Numbered from the stretch's first letter, positions 44,089 to 53,857 are shown. The stretch is 64,000 nucleotides of DNA from Microbacterium aoyamense (GCF_023155855.1 NZ_JAKNUT010000001.1:806001-870000), one strand, 5' to 3'. Made by a program: numbers and translations. The notes: a model not told the origin generated them from the letters alone.

Positions 44089-45470
44089 CCTCTTCGGCGA
44101 CCGAATCGATCTCGACCGACACCGCGGTCATCCGCGCACTCCGTCGCATCCGCGTCCCGCAGACGCAGCGCAACCGTGAGCTCGCACTCCTCGTCTTCGC
44201 GTTCGTCATCAACGGCGGCGCGATCGCGCTCGTGCAGCTGGGCGCGACGGGCGCCCTGGATGCGACCTTCCTGTACTACTGCGGAGGCCTCACCGCTCTC
44301 GTGGTCGCGATCCACATCGTGCTGCGCATCTCGGCGCGCGACGCCGATCCGTTCGTGCTGCCGATCGCGACTCTGCTGACCGGGCTCGGTCTCGCGATGA
44401 TCTATCGCCTCGATCTGCACTGGGACCGCCACGGGTGGGACGCCTTCTCGACGAGACAGCTCGCGTGGTCCGCGATCGCACTCGTCCTGGCGATCGCCGT
44501 CATCGTGCTGCTCAAGAACTATCGCGTGCTGTTCCGGTACACGTACATCTTCGGGCTCGTCGGCATCGTGCTGCTCCTGCTGCCGATCGTCCCGGGCCTG
44601 AGCGGCGGCGGAAACGCCGACGTGTGGGTGGACCTGGGCATCTTCACCTTCCAGCCGGGCGAGCTCGCCAAGCTGGCCCTGGCGATCTTCTTCGCGGGCT
44701 ACCTCGTGCGCACGCGTGAGAGCCTGACGGCGGTCGGCACGCGGTTCCTCGGGCTCACGTGGCCGCGCGCCCGCGAACTCGGACCGCTCCTGGTCGTCTG
44801 GCTCGTCTCGCTCGGCATCATCGTCCTGCAGCGCGACCTCGGCACGGGCCTGCTGATCTTCGGCATGTTCGTCGCGATGCTCTACGTCGCGACCGGCAAG
44901 ACCAGCTGGGTGCTCATCGGCGTCGTGCTGGCCGCGGGTGGGGCGTTCCTCGCGTCGCGGGTGCTTCCGTACGTCGGAGCGCGGTTCACGAACTGGCTGG
45001 ATGCCTTCAATCCCGACCTCATCGACGGCAGCAGCTACCAGCTCGTCAACGGCATCTTCGGCCTCGCGCAGGGCGGCCTCATCGGGACGGGTCTCGGTCA
45101 GGGGCGTCCTTGGCTCACGCCCGTCGCCGAAAGCGACTACATCTTCCCGAGCCTCGGCGAAGAGCTCGGACTCGTGGGCGTCTTCGCCATCCTGTGCCTG
45201 TACATGGTGTTCACGAGCCGCGGCATCCGCATCGGACTCGCGGGGCAGGACGACTTCGGCAAGCTGCTCGCCGTCGGTCTGTCGTTCACGATCGCGCTCC
45301 AGGTCTTCATCATGGTCGGCGGTGTCACGCGCCTCATCCCGCTCACGGGACTCACGACGCCGTTCCTCGCGGCGGGCGGTTCGTCGCTCGTCGCGAACTG
45401 GATCATCGTCGCGCTCCTGCTGCGCATCTCGGACGCCGTCCGCTCCCGACCGAGGGTGGTGATCGGGTGA
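44085..45470 (+). CDS. rodA: SEDS family peptidoglycan glycosyltransferase (RodA/FtsW)
   Basis: A 461-residue membrane protein with ten or more helices. SEDS hallmarks are present: WVDLGIFTFQPGELAKLALAIF in the middle, QRDLGTGLLIFGMF, and LPYVGARFTNWLDAFNPDLIDG, then AESDYIFPSLGEELGL with the conserved Glu. It polymerises lipid II outside the membrane together with the class B PBP encoded next. Position in the operon identifies it with mycobacterial RodA (Rv0017c). It overlaps both neighbours by 4 bases. Confidence 0.94.
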   Translation: MTSSATESISTDTAVIRALRRIRVPQTQRNRELALLVFAFVINGGAIALVQLGATGALDATFLYYCGGLTALVVAIHIVLRISARDADPFVLPIATLLTGLGLAMIYRLDLHWDRHGWDAFSTRQLAWSAIALVLAIAVIVLLKNYRVLFRYTYIFGLVGIVLLLLPIVPGLSGGGNADVWVDLGIFTFQPGELAKLALAIFFAGYLVRTRESLTAVGTRFLGLTWPRARELGPLLVVWLVSLGIIVLQRDLGTGLLIFGMFVAMLYVATGKTSWVLIGVVLAAGGAFLASRVLPYVGARFTNWLDAFNPDLIDGSSYQLVNGIFGLAQGGLIGTGLGQGRPWLTPVAESDYIFPSLGEELGLVGVFAILCLYMVFTSRGIRIGLAGQDDFGKLLAVGLSFTIALQVFIMVGGVTRLIPLTGLTTPFLAAGGSSLVANWIIVALLLRISDAVRSRPRVVIG

Positions 45471-46927
45471 CGAAAGAACTCCGCCGCCTCAGCATCCTGA
45501 TGCTGGTGATGTTCCTCGCGCTGTTCGGCGCGACGAGCTGGATCCAGGCGGTCCAGGCCGAGGCCCTCTCGGTCAACTCCGCCAACAAGCGCGCCCTGTA
45601 CGACTCGTACGAAGTGCAGCGCGGCTCGATCATCGCGAGCGGCTCGGCGATCGCGACGTCGGTCCCCACGACGGATCTCTACAGCTGGCAGCGCGTCTAC
45701 ACGGACCCCGACATGTGGGCGCCCGTGACGGGCTACTTCAATCCCGTCCTCGGGTCGCGGACGGGGATCGAGCAGGCCATGAACCCCGTGCTCAGCGGAA
45801 CGGGCGGTTCGCAGTTCTTCTCGCGCATCGAACGGATCGTCTCGGGTCAGCCGCCGCGCGGGTCCAACGTCGTGCTGTCGCTGGATGCCGCGGCCCAGCG
45901 CGCAGCCTACGAAGCGCTCGGCGACCTGCAGGGCGGTGTCATCGCGATCGAGCCCTCGACGGGTCGCATCCTCGCGATGGTCACGAGCCCGAGCTTCGAC
46001 ACCAACCTGCTCGCTTCGCACAACCCGAACGACGTCAACGCGGTCTACGACCAGCTCGAGGCCGACCCCGGCAAGCCGCTGTCGAACCGCGCCATCGCCG
46101 GCGACCTCAATCCGCCCGGGTCGACATTCAAGCTCGTCGTGGCATCCGCCGCCCTCGCCTCCGGCGACTACACCCCGCAGTCGACGCTCCCGAATCCCGC
46201 CGTGTACCAGCTCCCGCAGTCGAGCAACCGGGTGTTCAACGCCTCGGGCGGAACGTGCGGTCCCGGCGAGACCGTCACGATCGCCGACGCGCTGCGCCTG
46301 AGCTGCAACATCCCGTTCGCCGAGCTCGCGGTCGAACTCGGCGACGAGGCGATCCGCGAAGAGGCGGACAAGTACGGATTCAATCAGTCGTTCACGATGC
46401 CGCTCACCTCCACCGCCTCGGGCTACCCGCGCACGATCCTCGACGACGCGCAGACGGCTCTCTCGGGCTTCGGGCAAGGACAGGTCACCGCGACGCCCCT
46501 GCAGATGGCGATGGTGTCGGCCGGTATCGCCAACGAAGGGATCGTGATGAATCCGATGATGGTGGACCAAGTGATCGGCCCGGATCTCCTGGTGCAGCAG
46601 ACGTTCGACCCGACCGAGTTCGGCCGTGCGATCGACGACGACATCGCGGCTGAGCTCGTCGCGATGATGGTCGCCAATGTCAGTGACGGCGCGGCGTCGG
46701 GTGCAAGAATAGACGGGGTCGACGTGGCCGGTAAGACGGGCACCGCAGAGAACGGTGACGACCAGCCGTACTCACTGTGGTTCACGGGGTTCGCGCCGGC
46801 TGACGACCCACAGGTGGCCGTGGCCGTGGTCGTCGAAGACGGCGGCGGCAGGGGTCAATCGGGCAGCGGCAATGCGATCGCCGCGCCCATCGCGAAGAAG
46901 GTCATGGAGGCGGTGCTGGGACGATGA
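45467..46927 (+). CDS. pbpA: Class B penicillin-binding protein PbpA
   Basis: A 486-residue transpeptidase with an N-terminal membrane helix (about residues 8-28). Catalytic motifs are intact: S219-T-F-K222, S279-C-N281 and K423-T-G. This small class B enzyme cross-links peptidoglycan with its SEDS partner. The GTG start overlaps the rodA stop (GTGA), and its TGA overlaps the PknA ATG (ATGA). Confidence 0.95.
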   Translation: MTKELRRLSILMLVMFLALFGATSWIQAVQAEALSVNSANKRALYDSYEVQRGSIIASGSAIATSVPTTDLYSWQRVYTDPDMWAPVTGYFNPVLGSRTGIEQAMNPVLSGTGGSQFFSRIERIVSGQPPRGSNVVLSLDAAAQRAAYEALGDLQGGVIAIEPSTGRILAMVTSPSFDTNLLASHNPNDVNAVYDQLEADPGKPLSNRAIAGDLNPPGSTFKLVVASAALASGDYTPQSTLPNPAVYQLPQSSNRVFNASGGTCGPGETVTIADALRLSCNIPFAELAVELGDEAIREEADKYGFNQSFTMPLTSTASGYPRTILDDAQTALSGFGQGQVTATPLQMAMVSAGIANEGIVMNPMMVDQVIGPDLLVQQTFDPTEFGRAIDDDIAAELVAMMVANVSDGAASGARIDGVDVAGKTGTAENGDDQPYSLWFTGFAPADDPQVAVAVVVEDGGGRGQSGSGNAIAAPIAKKVMEAVLGR

Positions 46928-48618
46928 GACCGACACAGGGTGTGACCTTCGGGGGTCGTTACGAACTCGACTCGCGCATCGCCATCGGCGGTATGGGCGA
47001 AGTCTGGGAGGCGACCGACCACGTCATCGGACGAACCGTCGCCATCAAGATCCTCAAAGACGAGTACATGGGCGACCCCGGCTTCCTCGAGCGCTTCCGC
47101 GCCGAGGCGCGCCACGCCGCACTCGTCAACCACGAGGGCATCGCGAGCGTCTTCGACTACGGCGAAGAGGCCGGCAGTGCGTTCCTCGTGATGGAACTCG
47201 TCCCCGGCGAGGCGCTGTCGACGATCCTCGAACGCGACGGCGCACTCTCGACCGACAAGACGCTCGACATCGTGGCCCAGACGTCGGCCGCGCTGCAGGC
47301 TGCGCACGCCGCGGGCCTCGTCCACCGCGACATCAAGCCCGGAAACCTCCTGATCACGCCCGACGGGCGCGTCAAGATCACCGACTTCGGCATCGCGCGG
47401 ATCGCGGACCAGGTGCCGCTCACGGCGACCGGCCAGGTCATGGGCACGGTGCAGTACCTGTCGCCCGAGCAGGCGTCCGGGCACCCGGCATCCCCCGCGA
47501 CCGACACGTACTCGCTCGGCATCGTCGCCTACGAGTGCCTCGCGGGAAAGCGGCCCTTCACGGGCGAGTCGCAGGTCGCGATCGCGATGGCGCAGATCAA
47601 CGAACAGCCCCCGCCGCTCCCGCCGACCGTCGCCGTGCCGGTGCAGAACCTCGTGATGGCGATGATCGCCAAGAAGCCCGAGGATCGCCCCGCATCGGCG
47701 GCAGCCGTCGCGCGCGCCGCGACGGCTCTGCGCCGTGGCGATCTCGCGGCGGCAGCGGCGGCCGTCCCCGCGATCGCCACAGGCGTCGCCGTCGGTGACG
47801 ACATGACGCAGCTCCTCGGAGCCGGATCCGATACGTCCGCCGCGACGCGACTGCTTCCGGCACCCGACGCCGAAGAGCCCGTCGAGCCCGAGAAGAAGAA
47901 GCGCAGCCCGTGGACGTGGCCGCTCATCGCGCTCATCGCCCTGCTGCTCATCGTCCTCGGCGGCACGATCTGGGCGCTCGTCGCGAACCAGGGCGGCGAG
48001 CCCGAGCCCACGGGCTCCGGGTCGTCATCGACCTCCGCGCCGCCGTCTCCGTCTCCGACCGAGTCGACACCGGAGCCGACACCCACCACCGTCGACGTCA
48101 ACGCGCTGGGCCTCATGGGCATGGTGTGCGACGACGCCCGCAACGTGGCTCTGGGAGCAGGCATGCAGACCGTGACGTGCGTCGCTGGTCAGTCCGCCAA
48201 CACGGCAGACGAAGAGAACAAGGTCTACTCGGTCGAGCCGGGTGGGAACGTTCCGAAGGATCGCGAACTCGTCCTGACGTACTACACCGCTCAGACCCCG
48301 ATGCCCACGCCCGGTGCCTTGACGACGACGACGACGACCTTCACGGTGGGAACGCCCTTCACGGTCAACTGGACGGCGTATCCGTGCCCTGCGGGGACCG
48401 GATCGCCGAGTGTCTACGCACTGACGGCCAGCAACGGCGCCACGATCACCGGTGGACCGAACTTCGGGCAGGATGTGCGCAATGCCGAGATCACGCCGAC
48501 CGCCGAGGGAACCGTGATCGTGAAGTACACGGTGACGTGCACCGGTGGTTCGTCGGGGGAGCGCGTGTCGGGCGAGTCGCCCGAGCTCATTGCGAACGTC
48601 GGTCCTGCAGCCCCCTGA
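46924..48618 (+). CDS. pknA: Ser/Thr protein kinase PknA with enlarged ectodomain
   Basis: A 564-residue kinase. The kinase domain (about residues 12-265) has GGMGEV, Lys42, HRD at 134-136 and DFG. A juxtamembrane linker and one helix (about 332-354) follow. The extracytoplasmic part of about 205 residues starts with a Pro/Ser/Thr-rich spacer, then a PASTA-like stretch (about 390-455) and an Ig-like beta domain with a Cys pair. M. tuberculosis PknA has almost no ectodomain, so this is a lineage difference. The order of genes supports PknA rather than PknB. Confidence 0.9.
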   Translation: MRPTQGVTFGGRYELDSRIAIGGMGEVWEATDHVIGRTVAIKILKDEYMGDPGFLERFRAEARHAALVNHEGIASVFDYGEEAGSAFLVMELVPGEALSTILERDGALSTDKTLDIVAQTSAALQAAHAAGLVHRDIKPGNLLITPDGRVKITDFGIARIADQVPLTATGQVMGTVQYLSPEQASGHPASPATDTYSLGIVAYECLAGKRPFTGESQVAIAMAQINEQPPPLPPTVAVPVQNLVMAMIAKKPEDRPASAAAVARAATALRRGDLAAAAAAVPAIATGVAVGDDMTQLLGAGSDTSAATRLLPAPDAEEPVEPEKKKRSPWTWPLIALIALLLIVLGGTIWALVANQGGEPEPTGSGSSSTSAPPSPSPTESTPEPTPTTVDVNALGLMGMVCDDARNVALGAGMQTVTCVAGQSANTADEENKVYSVEPGGNVPKDRELVLTYYTAQTPMPTPGALTTTTTTFTVGTPFTVNWTAYPCPAGTGSPSVYALTASNGATITGGPNFGQDVRNAEITPTAEGTVIVKYTVTCTGGSSGERVSGESPELIANVGPAAP

Positions 48619-48641
48619 TCGGCCCCGGGCCGAGTCTCGAC

Positions 48642-48647
48642 TAGTCT
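48642..48647 (+). promoter_or_regulatory. -10 element (TAGTCT) of pknB
   Basis: TAGTCT lies in the 53-base gap after pknA, 24 bases before the GTG, with an AGGGGAG site between. It suggests pknB can be transcribed apart from the operon. Confidence 0.35.
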
Positions 48648-48671
48648 GGGCTACGAGTTCAGGGGAGTGAT

Positions 48672-50366
48672 GTGTCAGTTCAGCCGCGCGTGCTTTCGGG
48701 GCGCTATCGCGTCGATGAGATCATCGGCCGCGGCGGCATGGCGACCGTCTATCGCGGCTACGACCTGACTCTCGGCCGCGACGTCGCGGTCAAGATCCTC
48801 GACAAAGACCTCGCGACCGACAACGCCTTCCGCACCCGGTTCCGTCTCGAGGCGCAGGCCGCGTCGCGCATGGCGCATCCGACGATCGTGCGCGTGTACG
48901 ACGCGGGTGAGGATGCCGAAACCCAGTCCGACGGGTCGGTCCGCCCCGTGCCCTATATCGTCATGGAGCTCGTGACGGGCCGGACGCTGAAGGACATCAT
49001 CTCGGATGGCCCGGTTTCGGCCGAGAACGCCGTGCGCTATGTCGACGGCATCCTCGAAGCTCTCGAGTACTCGCACCGCGCCGGCGTCGTGCACCGCGAC
49101 ATCAAGCCCGGAAACGTGATGGTCACCGCCGCGGGTCAGACCAAGGTCATGGACTTCGGCATCGCGCGCGCGGTGTCCGACAGCTCGTCGACGGTCGCCG
49201 AGACGACCGCGATCCTGGGTACGGCGGCCTACTTCTCGCCCGAGCAGGCGAAGGGCGAGCCGGTCGACGCGCGCGCCGATCTGTACTCGGCGGGTGTCGT
49301 GCTGTACGAGTTGCTCGCGGGCCGCACGCCCTTCCGAGGCGAAACCCCCGTCGCGGTCGCGTACCAGCACGTCAGCGAGGCACCGCTGCCTCCGTCCGAG
49401 GTCAACGAATCCGTTCCGCGTGCGCTCGATGCGGTCGCGCTGCGCGCGCTCGCGAAGGACCCGTTCCAGCGGTTCCAGGATGCCGCGTCCTTCCGTGAGG
49501 CGCTCGACGCGACGGTCGACGGCAAGGCCCCGTCGAAGCGCGCGGTCGGTGCCCTCACGAGCGAGCTGTACGGTCCGAACCCCCGCCAGGCGGCCGAGAC
49601 GGCGCGATCGCTGCGGCAGCTGAGCACCGACACGACCATGAAGCGCACGCAGGCCGGCCCGCCGGTGGCGTGGATCTGGTCCGGTGTCGCGCTGATCGCC
49701 GTCCTGCTGATCGCCGTCGTGTTCTGGGTCGTGTCGATCCAGCCGCGCGACGAGGTGCCCTCGGTGTCGCGCATCATCCCGGACCTTAGCGGAATGACGT
49801 ACGAGCGCGCCGCACAGGAGCTCGGGGAGCTGGATCTCGCGGCGATCCGCGAGGACGAAGCCAACGGAGATGTCGCGCCGGGCAACGTCATCCGCACGAA
49901 TCCCGAAGCCGGTGAAGCCGTGGACATCGGCTATGAAGTCCGCGTCTACGTGTCGACAGGGCAGGAGCTGGCGACGGTCCCGACGCTCGAGGGACTGGGT
50001 CAGGATGCCGCCTCCCAAGCGCTCACCGATGCAGGTCTCGTGCTCGGGACGACTCGGCAGGTCAACGACCCCGACCTCCAGCCGGGCGTCGTGGTCTCGG
50101 CCGATCAGACCGCCGGGGCGGAGATCCCGGCCGGCACCGCGGTCAACCTCGTCGTGGCATCGGGCCGGGTGACGATCAACGACGTCGCCGGGTACACCGT
50201 CGAAGCCGCCCAGCGCCAACTCGAGGATCTGGGTCTCGTCGTCACGACGCAGGAAGACACGACGTGCGTCGGTGACTCACCGCCCACGGTGCAGTCGCAA
50301 TCGCTCCCGCCGGGCGACGTGCCCATCCATTCCGCGATCACGCTGTCCTACTGCTCCGGCACGTGA
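48672..50366 (+). CDS. pknB: Ser/Thr protein kinase PknB with PASTA domains
   Basis: A 564-residue kinase. The kinase domain (about residues 12-270) carries GRGGMATVY, Lys41, HRD at 141-143 and DFG at 161-163, then an activation loop with Thr-rich SSSTVAETTAI. One membrane helix (about 335-355) is followed by three PASTA repeats (about 366 to the end). PASTA domains sense muropeptides or lipid II, and PknB controls wall synthesis and division through PbpA, RodA, FhaA and others. The GTG 48672 lies 4 bases after AGGGGAG. A -10-like TAGTCT (48642-48647) suggests it has a promoter of its own. Confidence 0.95.
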   Translation: MSVQPRVLSGRYRVDEIIGRGGMATVYRGYDLTLGRDVAVKILDKDLATDNAFRTRFRLEAQAASRMAHPTIVRVYDAGEDAETQSDGSVRPVPYIVMELVTGRTLKDIISDGPVSAENAVRYVDGILEALEYSHRAGVVHRDIKPGNVMVTAAGQTKVMDFGIARAVSDSSSTVAETTAILGTAAYFSPEQAKGEPVDARADLYSAGVVLYELLAGRTPFRGETPVAVAYQHVSEAPLPPSEVNESVPRALDAVALRALAKDPFQRFQDAASFREALDATVDGKAPSKRAVGALTSELYGPNPRQAAETARSLRQLSTDTTMKRTQAGPPVAWIWSGVALIAVLLIAVVFWVVSIQPRDEVPSVSRIIPDLSGMTYERAAQELGELDLAAIREDEANGDVAPGNVIRTNPEAGEAVDIGYEVRVYVSTGQELATVPTLEGLGQDAASQALTDAGLVLGTTRQVNDPDLQPGVVVSADQTAGAEIPAGTAVNLVVASGRVTINDVAGYTVEAAQRQLEDLGLVVTTQEDTTCVGDSPPTVQSQSLPPGDVPIHSAITLSYCSGT

Positions 50367-50369
50367 TCT

Positions 50370-50996
50370 TCAGCGGCGCGGACTCAGCAGCGCACCGCGG
50401 CCGGCGGCATCCCGGAATCCCACGCTCTCCAGCCAGTTGCCCAGCAGACGGTGGCCGCCCTCGGTGAGGACGCTCTCGGGGTGGAACTGGACACCCGCGA
50501 TCGGCGCCGCACGGTGTGCGACGCCCATGATCACGCCGGAGTCGGTGCGGCTCGTGACGATCAGTTCGTCAGGCAGGCTCTCCGGGACGATCGCGAGGGA
50601 GTGGTAGCGCGTCGCGACGAACGGGTCCGGGAGCCCCGCGTAGAGCGGGCTCGCATCGTGGTGCACGAGCGACGTCATCCCGTGCATGAGCTCCGGCGCG
50701 TGAGCGACGGTCGCGCCGAATGCCTCGGCGATCGCCTGGTGTCCGAGGCAGACGCCGAGGAGCGGGATGCCGCGGACCGCCGCCGCGCACACGACCTCGA
50801 TCGATGCACCCGCGTCCGAGGGGGCCCCGGGACCGGGTGAGACGAGGATTCCGCGGCGACCGTCGAGCGCAGTGTCGACGTCGGTCAGAGCGTCCGCCTC
50901 GACGAGATCGGTATCGGCGCCGAGTTCGTGGAGGTATCCGACGAGGGTGTGGACGAAGCTGTCGTGGTTGTCGACGACGAGGATGGGCGCGGTCAC
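50370..50996 (-). CDS. Glutamine amidotransferase, component II (TrpG/PabA)
   Basis: A 208-residue class I glutamine amidotransferase with VVDNHDSFVHTLVGYL at the start, the nucleophile Cys83 in GVCLGHQ, and His172/Glu174 in FHPES. It supplies ammonia to anthranilate or aminodeoxychorismate synthase. As the synteny-equivalent of mycobacterial trpG (Rv0013), it probably serves folate and/or tryptophan synthesis; the sequence does not decide which. Its GTG overlaps the stop of the small membrane protein gene (GTGA). Confidence 0.9.
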   Translation of the reverse strand: MTAPILVVDNHDSFVHTLVGYLHELGADTDLVEADALTDVDTALDGRRGILVSPGPGAPSDAGASIEVVCAAAVRGIPLLGVCLGHQAIAEAFGATVAHAPELMHGMTSLVHHDASPLYAGLPDPFVATRYHSLAIVPESLPDELIVTSRTDSGVIMGVAHRAAPIAGVQFHPESVLTEGGHRLLGNWLESVGFRDAAGRGALLSPRR

Positions 50997-51148
50997 TCGA
51001 CCGTGACCTCTTGCGGGTTGATGAACTGGCTCGCCCAAGGGAATGCGTAGAAGATCAGCCCGTAGAGCACTGCGGCGACGAGGACGATGAGGATCAGGAT
51101 GCGCAGCCATACCGGCCCGGGAAGAATCCGCCACAGCGCTGCGTACAT
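50993..51148 (-). CDS. Small membrane protein, unrecognised
   Basis: A 51-residue protein with one hydrophobic helix (about residues 14-38) flanked by a short basic start and a polar tail. It is coupled on both sides: its ATG shares a base with the sortase stop (TGATG), and its stop overlaps the amidotransferase GTG (GTGA). That tight packing supports it as a real gene. No family was recognised; a role with the sortase is possible but not shown. Confidence 0.7.
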   Translation of the reverse strand: MYAALWRILPGPVWLRILILIVLVAAVLYGLIFYAFPWASQFINPQEVTVE

Positions 51149-51936
51149 CAGGCGGCTCCGCTCAGGGACGAGGGCGGACCGTCGCTGCGGGGTGTGAAGG
51201 AATCGAACACGCCGTACGCCACGATCCGCTCGGTCATCGAATACATCGGACTGCAGCTCGTCAGCGTGATGTACTGCATACCGGCCGGCACGTCGGGCGC
51301 CTGGGGGACGGGCAGCAGGACGTCGACCTGATCGGGCCGTACGTACTCGAGCGTGCGGAATCGGTACGTGTACCAGCCGTCGGGGGTCTCGACGACGAGG
51401 GGGTCGCCGACCTGCAACTCGGCGATGCGGTTGAAGGGCTTTCCCCACGTCGTGCGATGCGCGGCGAGCGCGAAGTTGCCGACCTCGCCCGGCATCGCTG
51501 CGCCCGGGTAATGTCCGATGCCGATCGAGTCGAGCGTGCGCTCCCGCGAGACGCCCCCGGCGATCTCGACGGCGTAGTCCTCGCCGAACCGCGGAATCCT
51601 CATGATCCCGAACCGCTCCGCGTCAGCGGGCTGAGGCAGGATGACGGGCGCGACCTCGACCGACTCCTCCGGCGGCGTAGCGGTCTGCGACGGATCGGGT
51701 ACGGGCGCCTCGTACTCCTGCGCCCACGTCTCGGACAGCTGCTGCCCCGTCGCATTGCGCTCGGCGGCATAGATCCAGTCGCCGACCCACAGCTGCCAGA
51801 CCACGTAGAGCAACGCGATGACACCCGCCGTGATCAGGACCTCGCCGATGACGCCGACGACCGACGTCCGTCGGCGCGGACGCGCGACAGCGCTCAGCGG
51901 CGCGGGCTCCGCACCGACCCCCATCGATGGCTCCAC
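51148..51936 (-). CDS. Class E sortase
   Basis: A 262-residue membrane-anchored transpeptidase. An N-terminal helix (about residues 27-48) precedes the sortase domain (about 105-250). The catalytic triad is His160 (LAAHRTTWG), Cys228 (TLTSC) and Arg237 (TERIV). The TLTSC-x-P-x-Y pattern fits class E, which is common in actinobacteria and prefers LAXTG signals. It is the only sortase in the window. It is transcribed from a leaderless-type promoter divergent from crgA, followed by a 51-residue membrane protein and the amidotransferase. Confidence 0.92.
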   Translation of the reverse strand: MEPSMGVGAEPAPLSAVARPRRRTSVVGVIGEVLITAGVIALLYVVWQLWVGDWIYAAERNATGQQLSETWAQEYEAPVPDPSQTATPPEESVEVAPVILPQPADAERFGIMRIPRFGEDYAVEIAGGVSRERTLDSIGIGHYPGAAMPGEVGNFALAAHRTTWGKPFNRIAELQVGDPLVVETPDGWYTYRFRTLEYVRPDQVDVLLPVPQAPDVPAGMQYITLTSCSPMYSMTERIVAYGVFDSFTPRSDGPPSSLSGAA

Positions 51937-51942
51937 GGATGA

Positions 51943-51948
51943 AGCCTA
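51943..51948 (-). promoter_or_regulatory. -10 element (TAGGCT) of the sortase gene, leaderless type
   Basis: On the minus strand TAGGCT is followed by 6 bases and GTG, which fixes the sortase start at 51936. Confidence 0.55.
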
Positions 51949-51977
51949 GCGATCACTGCTGGGACACGCCTGGCAGT

Positions 51978-51983
51978 TAGAAT
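51978..51983 (+). promoter_or_regulatory. -10 element (TAGAAT) of crgA, leaderless type
   Basis: TAGAAT is followed by 7 bases and the crgA ATG. It also decides the start: an ATG at 51982 would overlap the -10 itself. Confidence 0.6.
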
Positions 51984-51990
51984 GCTCTAC

Positions 51991-52233
51991 ATGGCACGAC
52001 CCGGCAAAGACGACGACTCGCTGATCGAACGCGCAGAAGGCGAGGCCGCTCCCAACCCGGTGTGGTTCAAGCCCATCATGATCGGGCTCATGCTCGTCGG
52101 CCTGGTGTGGGTGCTCGTCTTCTACTTGAGCGGGAGTCTGCAGCTCCCGATCCCCGGCATCGGTGCGTGGAACCTCGCGATCGGCTTCGGCATCGCTTTC
52201 ATCGGTTTCCTCATGACCACCCGCTGGCGCTAG
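51991..52233 (+). CDS. crgA: Cell division protein CrgA
   Basis: An 80-residue protein with a polar N-terminus and two membrane helices (about residues 27-47 and 56-76), the CrgA layout. CrgA helps recruit FtsI and other divisome proteins to the Z-ring in mycobacteria and coordinates septation in Streptomyces. The NPVWFKPIMIGLMLVGLVWV segment is typical. Its place between the gyr and pknB blocks is the same as in M. tuberculosis. Confidence 0.93.
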   Translation: MARPGKDDDSLIERAEGEAAPNPVWFKPIMIGLMLVGLVWVLVFYLSGSLQLPIPGIGAWNLAIGFGIAFIGFLMTTRWR

Positions 52234-52284
52234 CCGCGGCATCCATCCCCGCGAGGAATTACACGGGTGTCATTCATCCCCAGC

Positions 52285-52305
52285 TGTGGATGAACCTGTG
52301 GATAA
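52285..52305 (-). promoter_or_regulatory. Two tandem DnaA boxes
   Basis: On the minus strand TTATCCACA (52297-52305) is a perfect consensus DnaA box, and TCATCCACA (52285-52293) differs at one base. They are in the same orientation, 12 bp apart. They lie between the convergent ends of crgA and the rhomboid gene, so they are not part of a promoter of those genes. Confidence 0.6.
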
Positions 52306-52308
52306 CTC

Positions 52309-53187
52309 CTAGGCGTATACGAACGCCGGGATGATCAGCAGGGCGACCAGCCCGACCCCGATCGCGACGAGAAGACCGATCTGCGCCGTTCTCTGTCGCG
52401 GCGAGCGCGTCCGCACGTAGACGAACCCCACGATCAGACCCACCACGAGACCGCCCACGTGCGCCTGCCATGAGACGCCCATTCCGGGGATGAAGCCGAT
52501 CGCGAGGTTGATCGCGAGGATGATCGCGATCCCGGCGATATTGGCACCGATGTGCCGCCCGATCACGATGAGTGCACCGAACAGGCCGAAGATGGCTCCG
52601 GATGCCCCGACCACCCATTGCGACGGGGCGAGCAGCGCGACCCCGACCGACCCGCCGGCAGCGCTCAGTAGGTAGAGCGCGATGAATCTCCCCCGGCCGA
52701 GGAGTGGTTCGAGGCTCCGGCCGATCATCCACAGCGCGAGCATGTTCAGGCCCAGGTGCCAGAAGCTCCCGTGCGTGAGCGCGACGGTGAGGATGCGCCA
52801 GGGCTCGAACACCCCCGTCAGATGCGGGAAGACGACATAGGTCGCGTTGAACGCGAGCGCCTGGCCGACCTGGTCACCGAATCCCGGGATGAACGTCACG
52901 ATGTACGCGAGGACCGTCGCCGCGATGATGACGTAGGTCGCGAGCGGCCTCGTGTCGACGGCGGTCACCGACCTCGTCGCCCACCGCCGTTCGGCCTTGC
53001 GCTGCACGGGAGTCTGCGCGGCGCGCTGCTCCTTCATGCACTCCGGGCAGATGACGCCCACCGCGGCCTGCGTCTGACACTCGGGACACACCGTGCGTCC
53101 GCACCGCTGGCAGAGCACGAAGCTCTGGCGATCAGGATGCCGGTAGCAGAAGTTGTCGCGGTTGCGCAGGAACGCGTCGGACGTCAC
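52309..53187 (-). CDS. Rhomboid family intramembrane serine protease
   Basis: A 292-residue protein. Residues 1-50 carry paired CxxC motifs (Cys26/29, 34/37, 47/50) that form a zinc-binding B-box-like segment, common in actinobacterial rhomboids. The membrane domain (about 80-290) has six to seven helices, H144-x-x-x-N148, the nucleophile Ser196 in GASG and the catalytic His243 in QAHVGG. It cleaves transmembrane substrates inside the bilayer; targets are unknown. The gene follows ppiA by 15 bases on the same strand. Confidence 0.92.
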   Translation of the reverse strand: MTSDAFLRNRDNFCYRHPDRQSFVLCQRCGRTVCPECQTQAAVGVICPECMKEQRAAQTPVQRKAERRWATRSVTAVDTRPLATYVIIAATVLAYIVTFIPGFGDQVGQALAFNATYVVFPHLTGVFEPWRILTVALTHGSFWHLGLNMLALWMIGRSLEPLLGRGRFIALYLLSAAGGSVGVALLAPSQWVVGASGAIFGLFGALIVIGRHIGANIAGIAIILAINLAIGFIPGMGVSWQAHVGGLVVGLIVGFVYVRTRSPRQRTAQIGLLVAIGVGLVALLIIPAFVYA

Positions 53188-53202
53188 GAGTAGTGCTGGC
53201 GA

Positions 53203-53760
53203 TCAGACGGTGACGATGTCGACCGACTGCAGCACGACGGGCTCGATCGGGCGATCACCCGCGGCCGTCGGAACCGCGCCGAGCGCGTCGACGACGGCCT
53301 TCGACGCGTCGTCGGCCACTTCGCCGAAGATCGTGTGCTTGCCCTGAAGCCAGGGGGTCGGGTCGGTCGTGATGAAGAACTGCGAACCGTTGGTGCCCTC
53401 GGGCTGACCCGTGATCGCATTGCGACGCAGACCGGCGTTCGCCATCGCGAGCTTGTACGGGTCGTTGAAGTTCAGCTCGCCGTTGATCTCGTCGTTGAAC
53501 GTGTACCCGGGACCACCGGTGCCCTGACCGAGCGGGTCGCCGCCCTGGATCATGAAGTTCGGGATGATGCGGTGGAAGATGACGTCCTTGTAGAGCGGAC
53601 CTTCGCCCGGCTTGCCGGTCGCCGGGTCGGTCCAGGCTCCGGTGCCGTCGGCGAGGCCGATGAAGTTCTGCACGGTGCGCGGGGCGTGGTCCCCGAACAG
53701 GTTGACGACGATGTCGCCGTGGTTGGTGTGGAAAGTTGCGACGGCGGTGTGCTGGGGCAT
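53203..53760 (-). CDS. ppiA: Peptidyl-prolyl cis-trans isomerase (cyclophilin)
   Basis: A 185-residue cyclophilin with no signal peptide, so cytosolic. Family motifs are FHRIIPNFMIQGGDP (active-site Arg and Phe), EGTNGSQFFITT and the Trp-Leu-x-Gly-Lys-His-Thr-Ile-Phe-Gly stretch. It catalyses proline isomerisation in protein folding. It occupies the ppiA (Rv0009) position near gyrA as in mycobacteria. Upstream GAGAAT is 6 bases from the ATG, a weak form of the leaderless signal. Confidence 0.93.
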   Translation of the reverse strand: MPQHTAVATFHTNHGDIVVNLFGDHAPRTVQNFIGLADGTGAWTDPATGKPGEGPLYKDVIFHRIIPNFMIQGGDPLGQGTGGPGYTFNDEINGELNFNDPYKLAMANAGLRRNAITGQPEGTNGSQFFITTDPTPWLQGKHTIFGEVADDASKAVVDALGAVPTAAGDRPIEPVVLQSVDIVTV

Positions 53761-53857
53761 GTGTACATTCTCGCAGAGTTCTGTGCAAGCCCTCCCGCGT
53801 CGGGTGTGTTCTGGCAAGATGGAATCTCCACCGACCCCGTCGAGAGGGAGGGCCCCC

